Of a DNA stretch of 32,220 nucleotides, positions 8,147 to 15,762 are shown one piece after another. Both the position numbers and the translations under genes were made by a program. Every line of letters starts with the position of its first letter. Position 1 is the stretch's first letter. The notes under the pieces are model-generated. The model worked only from the letters and a program-made list of their open reading frames with translations, did no database searches and was not told the DNA's origin. This stretch comes from an uncultured Lachnospiraceae bacterium (GTDB taxonomy: Bacteria; Bacillota; Clostridia; Lachnospirales; Lachnospiraceae), in assembly GCA_947625015.1 (NCBI GenBank), contig CANQMR010000029.1:1-32220 (forward strand), given 5' to 3'.

Positions 8147-9697
8147 TTATTCTTTGACAATGATCAGCTTATCTCCCTCATGAATCTGATCCGAATCCAG
8201 CCCGTTGATTTCCTTAATCCGGTCAACGGTTGTGTAATATTTCTTGGCGATACTCCACAGGGTATCGTCTTTTTTTACCACATAGCCAATCACGCCCGGC
8301 AGTTCCTTCTTCCGCTCCAAGTCAATCGGCTCCACCTCTACATCCAGCACAGCCTTTGCCTTTTCATTGGTAAACGCCAGCACTTCCAAAGATACCTCCG
8401 CCTTAATCTCAATCTGGGTGTCGCTCTGCTGCAAGGCGGTAATCTGGTCTAAGAACGGCACAATGGAATAGCTGATCTCATCCCGCATACCGTTAATCTC
8501 TATCTCATAGGAAAAAGGAATGTCAAAGGTCACAGAGGCAAGGGCCCCATTTTCTTCCTTGTTGAGATAGGTAATCTGGGTGCCAACCACGCCCTCTACC
8601 ATAATCCCCTTCGCCGTCCGCTCCGTATCGTCGATGGAGACGGAGCCCTCCACATTGCAAATCTGCAAAATGGACTGCTGCTTTGGCATATCCACAATAT
8701 CCGTTACCTTGGTCTTAGCGCAGTTGCGCAGCAGTAAATGCTGAATCGTAAAAGTCTTCCACTTCGGCTTAATCTCCACATCCGTTGAGTAAGCGTCGCG
8801 CACCAGCTTCATTTCCTCATTTCCATAAAGTTTGATTTCCACAGTAAATTCCGCAGACAGGTCAATCAAACGGTCTTCGCCGCTTTCGTCCGGCACCACC
8901 GTAATATGATACTGGTCCAGGCTTAAGACGCTGCCGGAAATCATATCCTCGCTGGAAAGGTCCTCCGTAATCTTCTGCTCAAACGGTACCTCCATGGTAA
9001 AGTATTGCAGCGGCATATTATCTTCCTCCGCCGTATATACCAAAAAGACATTTAAGTTGCCGCTGGCCATAAGATACCCGTCCGCCGGTTTAATCTGCGC
9101 CTTTGTGAGCGCCATGCTCTTCCAGATTACCTGATAAATATTCGGCTTGTTGGCCGGAATCTCCACCTGCTCATCCACCTGAATCCGCTCCTTTTTCTGG
9201 AGCTGCAAGCTCATCATGGAAATAGTGCCGTCCAAAATCTCCGCATTGTCCCCCTGTTCCACATCCGTAACCGCATCAAAATTCTCATTTTCCTTCACCT
9301 GATAGTCAACGCCCACCAAAGCCTTCAGGCTGATTTTTCTGGAATGCAGCATGGTAACGGTCAGATCATTTAAGCATAAATGCGCCTCTATGTAATCGTC
9401 TTCATTGGTGCCGTCCGCATTAATGTATTCCACAAAGGGCACTTTGCCGTTCAGCGTGTCGAAAGCGCTGTTGTCCTTGTCGGCACTGTATAGAATCTGG
9501 TAATTTAAGGTGCCCTTTATCTGAAACCGGTCCACCATCGCCTGGGTATCGTCTAGCACCACATTTCCCTTTACCAGTATCAGCCGCTCCATATCCATTA
9601 AATTCTCGGGAATATTAATGGTATCATCTATCGTAAACTGCATTGCATTTTTTACCTTCCATGAAAAATTATGAATATTCCGTTTAACTAATTCCAT
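8147..9697 (-). CDS. SPOCS (DUF3794) repeat protein with C-terminal LysM domain
   Basis: Protein of 516 residues without a signal peptide. Most of it (about 30-455) is built of beta-rich DUF3794/SPOCS segments, the domain shared with the spore-coat protein SafA and cyanophage-like clostridial proteins. The last 46 residues (GYVVKKDDTLWSIAKKYY to the end) are a LysM peptidoglycan-binding domain. Proteins of this architecture are common in Clostridia and are thought to be loaded onto the forespore or cell wall; the lack of a secretion signal fits delivery from the mother cell to the spore surface. AAGGAGG precedes the ATG. A candidate -10 (TATAAT) lies at 9742-9737 on the minus strand, with no good -35. 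Confidence 0.85.
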   Translation of the reverse strand: MELVKRNIHNFSWKVKNAMQFTIDDTINIPENLMDMERLILVKGNVVLDDTQAMVDRFQIKGTLNYQILYSADKDNSAFDTLNGKVPFVEYINADGTNEDDYIEAHLCLNDLTVTMLHSRKISLKALVGVDYQVKENENFDAVTDVEQGDNAEILDGTISMMSLQLQKKERIQVDEQVEIPANKPNIYQVIWKSMALTKAQIKPADGYLMASGNLNVFLVYTAEEDNMPLQYFTMEVPFEQKITEDLSSEDMISGSVLSLDQYHITVVPDESGEDRLIDLSAEFTVEIKLYGNEEMKLVRDAYSTDVEIKPKWKTFTIQHLLLRNCAKTKVTDIVDMPKQQSILQICNVEGSVSIDDTERTAKGIMVEGVVGTQITYLNKEENGALASVTFDIPFSYEIEINGMRDEISYSIVPFLDQITALQQSDTQIEIKAEVSLEVLAFTNEKAKAVLDVEVEPIDLERKKELPGVIGYVVKKDDTLWSIAKKYYTTVDRIKEINGLDSDQIHEGDKLIIVKE

Positions 9698-9769
9698 ACT
9701 GCCTCCTTATAAATACTGATATTTCATCTATCCTCCATTATATGCCTGACCAACAAAAAAAAGACCAGC

Positions 9770-10189
9770 CTAACGGAAATTCACCTCCACATCATAAAGC
9801 TCGCATTTTACGGCAATCCATGGATAGGACACCAGATTGTCCTCCAACGTCGTGTCTTCTACGGCCACCAGGTCCGTATCTACAAAGATTGCATTTTGGG
9901 TCAGATAAAGCTCTGTCATCGTCACATTCAGGTCAGTGCGGTCCTGTGCGCCGTAGCCCACTACAATATAGAGATAATCCTTTGTCCGGTAAGTCAGCTT
10001 AAAGGGTTCCTTTCTCTTCTCGTGAATCAATTCCACCAAGGCGTCCGGCAGCTTGCTCTCGTCACAAATTGTATAGTCCAAATCCTTGATTTTGGTCTCC
10101 TCCGTTTCCTCCAAACGGCAGCCCGTCAGGGCCGACAATATAAATACGCCCAGTATCGTAAGAATAAATATGTACCTGCATCGCTTCAT
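9770..10189 (-). CDS. small predicted lipoprotein of unknown function
   Basis: Protein of 139 residues. It begins MKRCRYIF, has a hydrophobic stretch of about 14 residues and then the lipobox LTGC (C23), so it should be lipidated and anchored on the outer face of the membrane. The mature part has a conserved-looking LVELIHEKRKEPFKLTYRTKDYLYIVVGYGAQ segment followed by beta-strand-rich sequence. It resembles the small protease-inhibitor-like or PrcB-type domains found on some clostridial lipoproteins, but I cannot assign it. The ribosome-binding site is modest (AGGATGGG). It sits behind a terminator, so it needs its own promoter, which is not obvious. Confidence 0.7.
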   Translation of the reverse strand: MKRCRYIFILTILGVFILSALTGCRLEETEETKIKDLDYTICDESKLPDALVELIHEKRKEPFKLTYRTKDYLYIVVGYGAQDRTDLNVTMTELYLTQNAIFVDTDLVAVEDTTLEDNLVSYPWIAVKCELYDVEVNFR

Positions 10190-10273
10190 CTTCTATCCCA
10201 TCCTGCATTTTACTTAATCTATGATTTCCATATTTATTTATATTAACTTCGTCCATAAAATAGACATTTTCCC

Positions 10274-10312
10274 AAAAAGAAATACAGACCCGCCAAACTG
10301 ACGAATCTGTAT
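10274..10312 (-). terminator. intrinsic terminator after the SleB-like gene
   Basis: On the minus strand ATACAGATTCGTC (10312-10300) pairs with GGCGGGTCTGTAT (10294-10282), a 13-bp stem with several G-U pairs and an AGTTT loop. TTCTTTTT follows. It lies just after the hydrolase stop. Confidence 0.82.
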
Positions 10313-10323
10313 CTCCAAATCTA

Positions 10324-10839
10324 TTATTTGAATTGATGCGCTCCCAACTGGTACTTTGCATTCGCAATGTGCCGGGAGAAAAATAGATATTTTTTCATTT
10401 GTTTCTCTTTACCGTTTACCTTGACTGTGGTGGAGCCTGACAGCGCTTCCTTCGCCGCCTTCATGCAGGAAGTCATCGCATCATCAAAACTGTCTTTCTT
10501 GTTCTGTGTATCGTAAATCTTCAAAGCCTTTTTCATATATCCGTTGCGTACCGGTGAAAACTGCCCTTTCTGGTAAATCACATCCTTTACTTTATCAGGG
10601 AACTTATCGCTTCTCACCCGGTTCATTACGACAATTCCCACTGCCTTCTGGCCTGCATAACTTTCGCCTCTTGCCTCGCAGTAAATGATACTTGTCATAT
10701 AGCGAAGCTCTTTGGCGGTATATTCACTTTCTGTTTTCTTTGCTTTTGTAGTAGCTTTGGTTGTAGCTGCTTCACAGGATACACTTAACATCATACATAA
10801 CATAAGCCCTGCTACAATTACGGTTACTATTTTTTTCAC
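10324..10839 (-). CDS. secreted cell-wall hydrolase, SleB type (Hydrolase_2)
   Basis: Protein of 171 residues with a signal peptide (about 1-24) and a short lysine/threonine-rich linker. A SleB-type catalytic domain (about 45-171) includes YCEARGES with the likely catalytic E55, then VVMNRVRSDKFPDKVKDV, GQFSPV (92-97) and a C-terminal HQF. This family comprises lytic transglycosylase-like cortex or cell-wall hydrolases such as SleB and CwlJ. Without the SleB peptidoglycan-binding domain it resembles the shorter CwlJ-like members but is exported. The start is GTG at 10839, with GGAGG 8 bases upstream. It is transcribed away from the gene-free region that holds the first fold-back element. Confidence 0.88.
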   Translation of the reverse strand: MKKIVTVIVAGLMLCMMLSVSCEAATTKATTKAKKTESEYTAKELRYMTSIIYCEARGESYAGQKAVGIVVMNRVRSDKFPDKVKDVIYQKGQFSPVRNGYMKKALKIYDTQNKKDSFDDAMTSCMKAAKEALSGSTTVKVNGKEKQMKKYLFFSRHIANAKYQLGAHQFK

Positions 10840-11126
10840 TTTTTACACCTCCGAACCCTTATTTTCATAAGGTTCACTTTTTGATTTGCTATATAATCTG
10901 CTACAAAATCCGGAATCGTTGCTGTAATTCCGCAATGTTTTTGTAACAAATTTGTAACATTATTGCATACTTTTTTGATTATGTCAACCTTTATTCAACA
11001 AATAATTGTTTCCAAAATCTAGCATATTCTTTATATTTTCGTCAAAAACACAATATGTACCAATTATTTTTGACAAACCACAACATATTACAAAATTATT
11101 AAATATATTTTTTTATTTGTTAAAAG

Positions 11127-11390
11127 ACTGTCCCGCATATTTAATTGTACGTGCGAAGAAATGTCTACGTACCGGAAAGGGGGCAGGAAACATCTTAAGC
11201 CACGCTTGCGCTCTGTTGAAAACGCAACGGTACATAAGCGGAGGCCCTGTTCATTATGTGATGAATAGCAAATTTTGCATAGAGCCTCCGCAAGTACCGG
11301 CGTTTTCAAAGGGGCTTTAGATGTTTTCCTGTCCCCCCCTTCCCGGTGAAGGTTATTCATGAGCACGTACAATTAAATATGCGGGACAGT
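11127..11390. repeat. 264-bp fold-back (long hairpin) element, copy 1
   Basis: Positions 11127-11154 and 11363-11390 are a perfect 28-bp inverted repeat. Inside it the arms continue to pair: 11171-11201 with 11313-11347, and 11216-11245 with 11284-11310, leaving a loop at 11246-11283. A bulge of about 14 bases (11202-11215, CACGCTTGCG...) exists only in the left arm. No transposase or convincing reading frame is present, and the bases flanking the outer repeat do not match as a target duplication. The core from 11147 to 11370 is shared with a second copy near the window end. The remaining 10840-11574 stretch is AT-rich, with TTGTAACAAATTTGTAAC near 10941 and a possible TATATA -10 near 11462, and holds no gene. 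Confidence 0.9.
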
Positions 11391-11574
11391 TTGGCGGCGG
11401 AAATTCTATAAATTAAAATCCGTATGAAAAAGCGAAAATTTTATCCTGCGGTGATATTTCTATATAAAGTAGGAAGAAAGTGGGAAGAATGGAAACATAT
11501 CCTTGAAATACGGGATAAAAAAGGGTAGAATAAGAGACAGAAGATTAAAATATGAGATGAAAAGGAGGATTGCT

Positions 11575-12222
11575 ATGACATTTGCACATCAGGCAATGAC
11601 CATTAATTCAAGTTATAATAACAGTGTTAAGATTACTGTAATCCCTGGGCATTTTGCCACAAACCATTCCCACATTACCCACTACATTGATATGACGGTA
11701 TTGAAATCCCGCCAGAGTATGGCAAGGGCTGCCGCCAAATCCATCGCCAGCGAGTATGTCGGGACAACCGTTGTTGACACGATTATCTGTATGGACGGTA
11801 CGGAGGTAATCGGTTCTTATCTTGCAGAGGAGCTGACCAACTGCGGAATCATGTCCATGAACCAGCACAAGGCTATCTATGTTGTTACGCCGGAGTTTAA
11901 CTCTGTAGGACAGATGATCTTCCGGGATAATCTGCAACCTATGATTAAGGGCAAGCATGTGTTATTCCTGTTGGCTTCCGCCACCACCGGACGGACCATT
12001 GAGCGAAGCCTTGAGTGCCTGTCTTATTACGGCGGCATCGTAGCCGGTATCTCCGCTATCTTCTCCGCCAACAAGGTAATTGCCGGACAGCAGATTCACA
12101 CCCTGTTCAAGCTAGAGGATATTCCGGAATACAAGACCTATCCGCATAACCAGTGTCCGTTCTGTCAGGCCGGACAGCGGATTGAAGCGATTGTGAACAG
12201 CTACGGTTACTCCAAACTGTAG
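11575..12222 (+). CDS. phosphoribosyltransferase-like protein
   Basis: Protein of 215 residues from ATG 11575, chosen because AAGGAGG lies 6 bases upstream; a longer frame from 11503 has no ribosome-binding site. The order of elements follows the orotate-type phosphoribosyltransferase fold: an MDGTEVIGSYLAEEL strand-helix (73-87), a central IYVVTPEFNS strand, then KHVLFLLASATTGRTIERSL (127-146) where the PRPP loop should be. The loop keeps TTGRT, but the two acidic residues usually before it are L133-A134. The C-terminus carries CPFC (194-197). Known members join PRPP to a base; I cannot say which base, or whether this one is active. It is followed by a bidirectional terminator. Confidence 0.75.
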   Translation: MTFAHQAMTINSSYNNSVKITVIPGHFATNHSHITHYIDMTVLKSRQSMARAAAKSIASEYVGTTVVDTIICMDGTEVIGSYLAEELTNCGIMSMNQHKAIYVVTPEFNSVGQMIFRDNLQPMIKGKHVLFLLASATTGRTIERSLECLSYYGGIVAGISAIFSANKVIAGQQIHTLFKLEDIPEYKTYPHNQCPFCQAGQRIEAIVNSYGYSKL

Positions 12223-12270
12223 GCATCTTCCACATAAAAATGTATATCTGAGATAATCCAAAAGAGATAA

Positions 12271-12316
12271 AAAAAGAGACCGATTATGATAATCTTCATA
12301 ACCGGCCTCTTTTCCT
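12271..12316. terminator. bidirectional terminator between convergent genes
   Basis: AAAAAGAG (12271-12278) with CTCTTTT (12307-12313), CCG/CGG and TTATGA/TCATAA form a stem of about 20 bp with small mismatches around a TAATC-centred loop. Both ends are A/T runs. It serves the phosphoribosyltransferase-like gene on the plus strand and the small peptide gene on the minus strand. Confidence 0.8.
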
Positions 12317-12320
12317 ATGC

Positions 12321-12428
12321 CTATACATACATCAACCATTGGAACACCTCGTTAAAAAATACACAAATGGAAATCAGACTTATGGCATACACACAAACAT
12401 CACTGAAAATCTTCTTAAACTTCTGCAT
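12321..12428 (-). CDS. 35-residue predicted membrane peptide
   Basis: This short frame encodes MQKFKKIFSDVCV, then a hydrophobic helix (YAISLISICVFF), then NEVFQWLMYV. The basic N-terminus and single hydrophobic span suggest one transmembrane segment with the N-terminus inside. It has an excellent ribosome-binding site, AAGGGGTGAT, 4-9 bases before the ATG. It ends just before the bidirectional terminator and starts 73 bases after the YwmB-family gene, so the two form a likely operon. I do not recognise a family; the signal, spacing and terminator make it a credible gene. Confidence 0.65.
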   Translation of the reverse strand: MQKFKKIFSDVCVYAISLISICVFFNEVFQWLMYV

Positions 12429-12501
12429 TGTTATCACCCCTTTCCATGTAAAAAGCTTACTACACAGGGGCGTCAGACTATGGCAGATTATAAAAAATTT
12501 T

Positions 12502-13251
12502 TCAAAAAGAAGAATTGACAATCGGTATTCCGATTTTGATATGGGTAGAATCCGTATTTTCATCATAGAACAGGGCAATCTGAAGATTGACTTTCTCCCC
12601 GTTAAGCGTAATATAGGAATCTACTTTTTTTGTGTACCCGTATACCGTACATATGCCGTTTTCCCGGACTGCATCTACCTGTTTTGCGTCCGTCAAATCC
12701 AGGATTTCACGAATCGGCGCTTCCCGATTGCCGGTTACATAGTCCCCCTCCCGTTCCATTTCCGACTCAAAGCTGACATTTCCCTCCATACCCAGTTCCT
12801 CATAAATCCGTTCCACTTTCTTATAGAGCTTCCACGCCTCCTTCGCCCCCTCACCGGTAGAAATCTCTACGGAAACATATTGACGGGGTTCTCCTTCTGT
12901 CTGTGGCATACCGAGAATCTGTAATCTGGTATCCGCCTGCTTTCCCTTTTTCGTCAGGGCCATGCCATTACCGGATTCCCCCTGCACCTTTTCCAAGGTA
13001 TATCCGTCTGTTATCCCCAGCTTATTGGCCAGATTCTCAAGCATTTTCCGGTAAAGGTCTTCCGAAATCTCCATATCGCCAAAATAACCGCATCCCCGCA
13101 CCCATTCCCGGGTCATGCTGTCCTCCATCACAGAAAAAGCCGTTACCGTCCGATTTGACCGGCTTTCCTGCTCCTGATAATTTACATACATCTGTATGGC
13201 GACAATGCTCCATACCAAGATTAAAAAACTTGTCTTTGCTTTTTTTGTCAC
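12502..13251 (-). CDS. YwmB family (TATA-box-binding-like fold) protein
   Basis: Protein of 249 residues from GTG 13251: MTKKAKTS, a membrane/signal segment FLILVWSIVAIQMYV (8-22), then an extracytoplasmic domain. This contains LANKLGITDGYTLEKVQGESGNG, QYVSVEISTGEG and a C-terminal LNGEKVNLQIALFYDENTDST, matching the YwmB/DUF1779 domain. The function of the family is unknown; in Bacillus the gene lies by murA and spoIID, which is not the case here. I chose GTG 13251 over the TTG five codons earlier because a G-rich site lies 8 bases before the GTG, whereas AGGA almost touches the TTG. The 35-residue peptide gene follows. Confidence 0.8.
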   Translation of the reverse strand: MTKKAKTSFLILVWSIVAIQMYVNYQEQESRSNRTVTAFSVMEDSMTREWVRGCGYFGDMEISEDLYRKMLENLANKLGITDGYTLEKVQGESGNGMALTKKGKQADTRLQILGMPQTEGEPRQYVSVEISTGEGAKEAWKLYKKVERIYEELGMEGNVSFESEMEREGDYVTGNREAPIREILDLTDAKQVDAVRENGICTVYGYTKKVDSYITLNGEKVNLQIALFYDENTDSTHIKIGIPIVNSSF

Positions 13252-13355
13252 AAAAAATGCCCCCAATCCTTATGTGCTTCTTTTCATAGGATTGACGGCA
13301 TTTCTATTTTTATTCAAATACCCTTATATGATTTATGGATACCGGCGGACGCTGG

Positions 13356-14885
13356 TTATAAATCCCTATCAATCTGCCAATGACCATTTATTCCTGTTCC
13401 TTCATAATTTACTGTAGGCATTTTATTTAATATTCTTTGCAACGTCCTAAGACTAACATTAAGTCGCCTTGCCATTTCTCTTCTTGTAATCTTTGGGTTT
13501 TCTAATATTAGTTCCATTATCCGTTGCTGGGTGCCATTCCGAGTGCCATTTTGAGTGCCATTCTGAGTGCCATCCTGAGTGCCATTCTGAGTGCCATCCT
13601 GAGTGCCATTCCGTTGCTGAGTGCCATTCCAAGCGCCATTCTGGGTGCCATCCTGAGTGCCATTCCGAGTGCCATCCTGAGTGCCACTTCCCCCAACCTG
13701 TAACTCGGCAACTGCTTCTATTGGAATAACTATTTCAAAAATATCATCTTCAACAAAAATTGGCGTTCCACCTGAATATAATTTTGTGTATTTGTTGGCG
13801 TTTCTCATTCCTGAACCCAATTCATCGGCATATCCAACTTCTCTAAATACTTTAGAAATTAGTGGATTCTTTGGAAATGGATCAAATTTGTTGAGCTGTA
13901 ACTCACCATGTCCATGTGGCAAATTACTATTCTTGGTATACAACTTATCTCTCTCTATTACAAACTGGGCTGTATACCCATTAGAATAATCTCTATGCAC
14001 TAAAATATTTGACACAACTTCTCTAAGGATTTTATCTCTTGCACTTATACTTTGATCTCCTTCCGTCACAAAAACATCATTTAAATGCTTTTTACCAAAA
14101 TCCATTAAAAGACGGAAACTGTCTATAAGATTTGTTATAACAACTTCCCTATCATCATAGCGATCCATATTTTTTACTCTGTAAATTGCATCTGTCTTGT
14201 ATTGCGGTAATACCGACATAATTGTACTATCTTTACCAAAAAGTAGTATTGCAGCAAGAGTAATTCCTTCTTTTCCTGTATCTGGATCTGTTAAAATTAA
14301 ACCTGAACTCCTGAGAATTTCTTCTTCATTCATATTGGTCCATGCATGATTATCTACCCTTGCTAATGCCAGTTTTTTTGCTCTTCTGATAACGTCAAAA
14401 TCCAAAAATTCCAGTCCCAAATTTGAATATACTTTATTTACAAAATATGTGTTTTGTTTTCTCGCATACAATTTATAAACTAATTCTGCATTGTCTGTAA
14501 TATCAATATCACCTTCATATGTTCTGTCAAAAATGCGGCCATTTACCCGTCTCACCTGTGTACCCTTTGGCACATAAATATATATAATCTTCTTTCCATC
14601 AATTTCATAATCCTCTGGAACAAGATACATAGGCGGGTTAATTTTTTTAGAATTATTAATAGCTGTTGTGAACTCTTTCTTCATTTTATCAATTTTATCA
14701 GGATTAATCCCACATATTTCCCTTGTTTCATCGACTATACCAAGAAAAATATGTCCACCATCTCTATTGCTAAAAGAACATACAGTCTCATATAAATCTC
14801 TATTCAATTTATCGTGTGATTTCTTAAATTCAATATCAACTTTTTCACCTGTATTGATAAGTCTTTTAAGTTCCTCTATTGTCAT
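13356..14885 (-). CDS. AlbA_2/Schlafen-type putative transcriptional regulator with HATPase_c_4 and HTH
   Basis: Protein of 509 residues. The AlbA_2 domain (about 12-130) has EFKKSHDKL and [21 protein letters not shown] middle region leads to an HATPase_c_4-type C-terminal domain (about 270-390) with [16 protein letters not shown] and ELGSGMRN. About 395-457 is a low-complexity run of GTQDGTQN units, and the end is a helix-turn-helix ([20 protein letters not shown]). Such proteins are thought to be DNA- or RNA-binding regulators; the target is unknown. AGAAGGTG precedes the ATG, and TTGTCA-16-TAATAA on the minus strand (about 14953-14980) is a weak promoter candidate. Codon use is markedly AT-rich beside its neighbours, suggesting transfer. 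The 163 bases upstream hold no gene. Confidence 0.82.
   Translation of the reverse strand: MTIEELKRLINTGEKVDIEFKKSHDKLNRDLYETVCSFSNRDGGHIFLGIVDETREICGINPDKIDKMKKEFTTAINNSKKINPPMYLVPEDYEIDGKKIIYIYVPKGTQVRRVNGRIFDRTYEGDIDITDNAELVYKLYARKQNTYFVNKVYSNLGLEFLDFDVIRRAKKLALARVDNHAWTNMNEEEILRSSGLILTDPDTGKEGITLAAILLFGKDSTIMSVLPQYKTDAIYRVKNMDRYDDREVVITNLIDSFRLLMDFGKKHLNDVFVTEGDQSISARDKILREVVSNILVHRDYSNGYTAQFVIERDKLYTKNSNLPHGHGELQLNKFDPFPKNPLISKVFREVGYADELGSGMRNANKYTKLYSGGTPIFVEDDIFEIVIPIEAVAELQVGGSGTQDGTRNGTQDGTQNGAWNGTQQRNGTQDGTQNGTQDGTQNGTQNGTRNGTQQRIMELILENPKITRREMARRLNVSLRTLQRILNKMPTVNYEGTGINGHWQIDRDL
13529..13690. repeat. 12-bp tandem repeat encoding GTQ(D/N) units
   Basis: About thirteen imperfect copies of a 12-bp unit (plus strand GAGTGCCATYCT) lie in frame inside the AlbA_2 gene. 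Each unit encodes four residues, G-T-Q-D or G-T-Q-N, and the run is broken by a few QQR or W variants. Because the unit is a multiple of three, slippage would change linker length without breaking the frame. Confidence 0.9.
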
Positions 14886-15048
14886 GCGCGCACCTTCTCT
14901 TAACTCTCGCTATCTATTTCATATTTGAGCTTATTAATTCTTTTTTTAACATTTATTAGTATTATGCTCAATTCTGACAAAAACATGATTAAGCCTTATA
15001 TAATTATACGAATCATCCACCAAACACCTCTCGTCCCCCCAATCAATA

Positions 15049-15762
15049 CTACACGTCCCCGTCTGTCCCGGCATCCGGTTCCACTGATATCGGGTGGCTC
15101 TCCTGCATCTCAAAAGCAGACCTTGTATGATAGACCGGCGCAGTTGTTTCACCCGCAGCCCCGGTTCCCTGACCGTTAAGAGACTCCACCTTGCCTGACT
15201 GCAAAGAAGATTCTCCGCCAGCCGCTTTACCCGCCTGCAAGGAAGCGGCGCTGTCTGCGGATTCCGGCTTACCCGGCCGCACAAAAGAGGTCTCCTCCTC
15301 CGGTTTTGCCACCGGCGTCATGCCTGCATATACCACATAAGTGTCGGAAAGCATATCATGAAATCCCTGCTTTTTCTCTGTCACGATAATAGCCAGATAC
15401 CCGATGCACAGCAGGGAGGACAAAAATCTGCCCACCGTTTCCCGGTACAGAATATTTAAGAACGTCCATTCCCTGTCCACCGTAACCACCCGCAGGCGGA
15501 ACAACAGCTTGCCGGGCGTTCCATGGGCAAAATACGTCAGCAGTACAAAATATGCGGCAACCCCGATATAACCCAGCACGTCCAAAAGGGAATAGTGAAA
15601 GATAAAGTTCGCTTTCAAAAAACCGGCCCCGGCAGAAGCCGCAATCGACAGGGGAAGCTTGACAACACCCACCAGCAGCGCAGCCAGCATACTGTCAACG
15701 GCGTAGGCGACAAGCCTGACAAAGAAACCGGCATACGCCTTATTCTCCGATTGGTTTTGCAT
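15049..15762 (-). CDS. RDD family membrane protein
   Basis: Protein of 237 residues. The first 140 residues form an RDD domain: AGFFVRLVAYAVDSMLAALL with the conserved arginine and aspartate, a second membrane helix (LLDVLGYIGVAAYFVLLTYF), then GTPGKLLFRLRVVTVD and a third helix (FLSSLLCIGYLAIIV). The C-terminal 90 residues are hydrophilic and low complexity (SLQAGKAAGGESSLQSGK) and probably cytoplasmic. RDD proteins are poorly understood; some are Na+/H+ antiporters or lipid-handling proteins. The gene overlaps the end of sppA by 23 bp and is the third gene of the carboxyltransferase-sppA-RDD operon. RDD next to SppA is a recurring pairing, which hints at membrane quality control. Confidence 0.85.
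   Translation of the reverse strand: MQNQSENKAYAGFFVRLVAYAVDSMLAALLVGVVKLPLSIAASAGAGFLKANFIFHYSLLDVLGYIGVAAYFVLLTYFAHGTPGKLLFRLRVVTVDREWTFLNILYRETVGRFLSSLLCIGYLAIIVTEKKQGFHDMLSDTYVVYAGMTPVAKPEEETSFVRPGKPESADSAASLQAGKAAGGESSLQSGKVESLNGQGTGAAGETTAPVYHTRSAFEMQESHPISVEPDAGTDGDV

Noticed and set aside
11006-11372. Frames over the first fold-back element (11006-11320 plus, 11088-11372 minus)
   Set aside because: Same reason: no ribosome-binding site, low-quality composition, and the sequence is explained by the hairpin.
11127-11390. Insertion sequence
   Set aside because: Terminal inverted repeats exist, but there is no transposase, the internal region itself is palindromic, and flanking bases show no target duplication.
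11503-11574. N-terminal extension of the phosphoribosyltransferase-like gene
   Set aside because: There is no ribosome-binding site at 11503, the extension is very basic and unlike the family, and AAGGAGG precedes ATG 11575.
13493-13729. Repeat array that might be taken for a CRISPR or a cysteine/histidine-rich peptide (ECHSECH)
   Set aside because: The 12-bp units are directly joined with no spacers and are in frame within the AlbA_2-type gene on the other strand.
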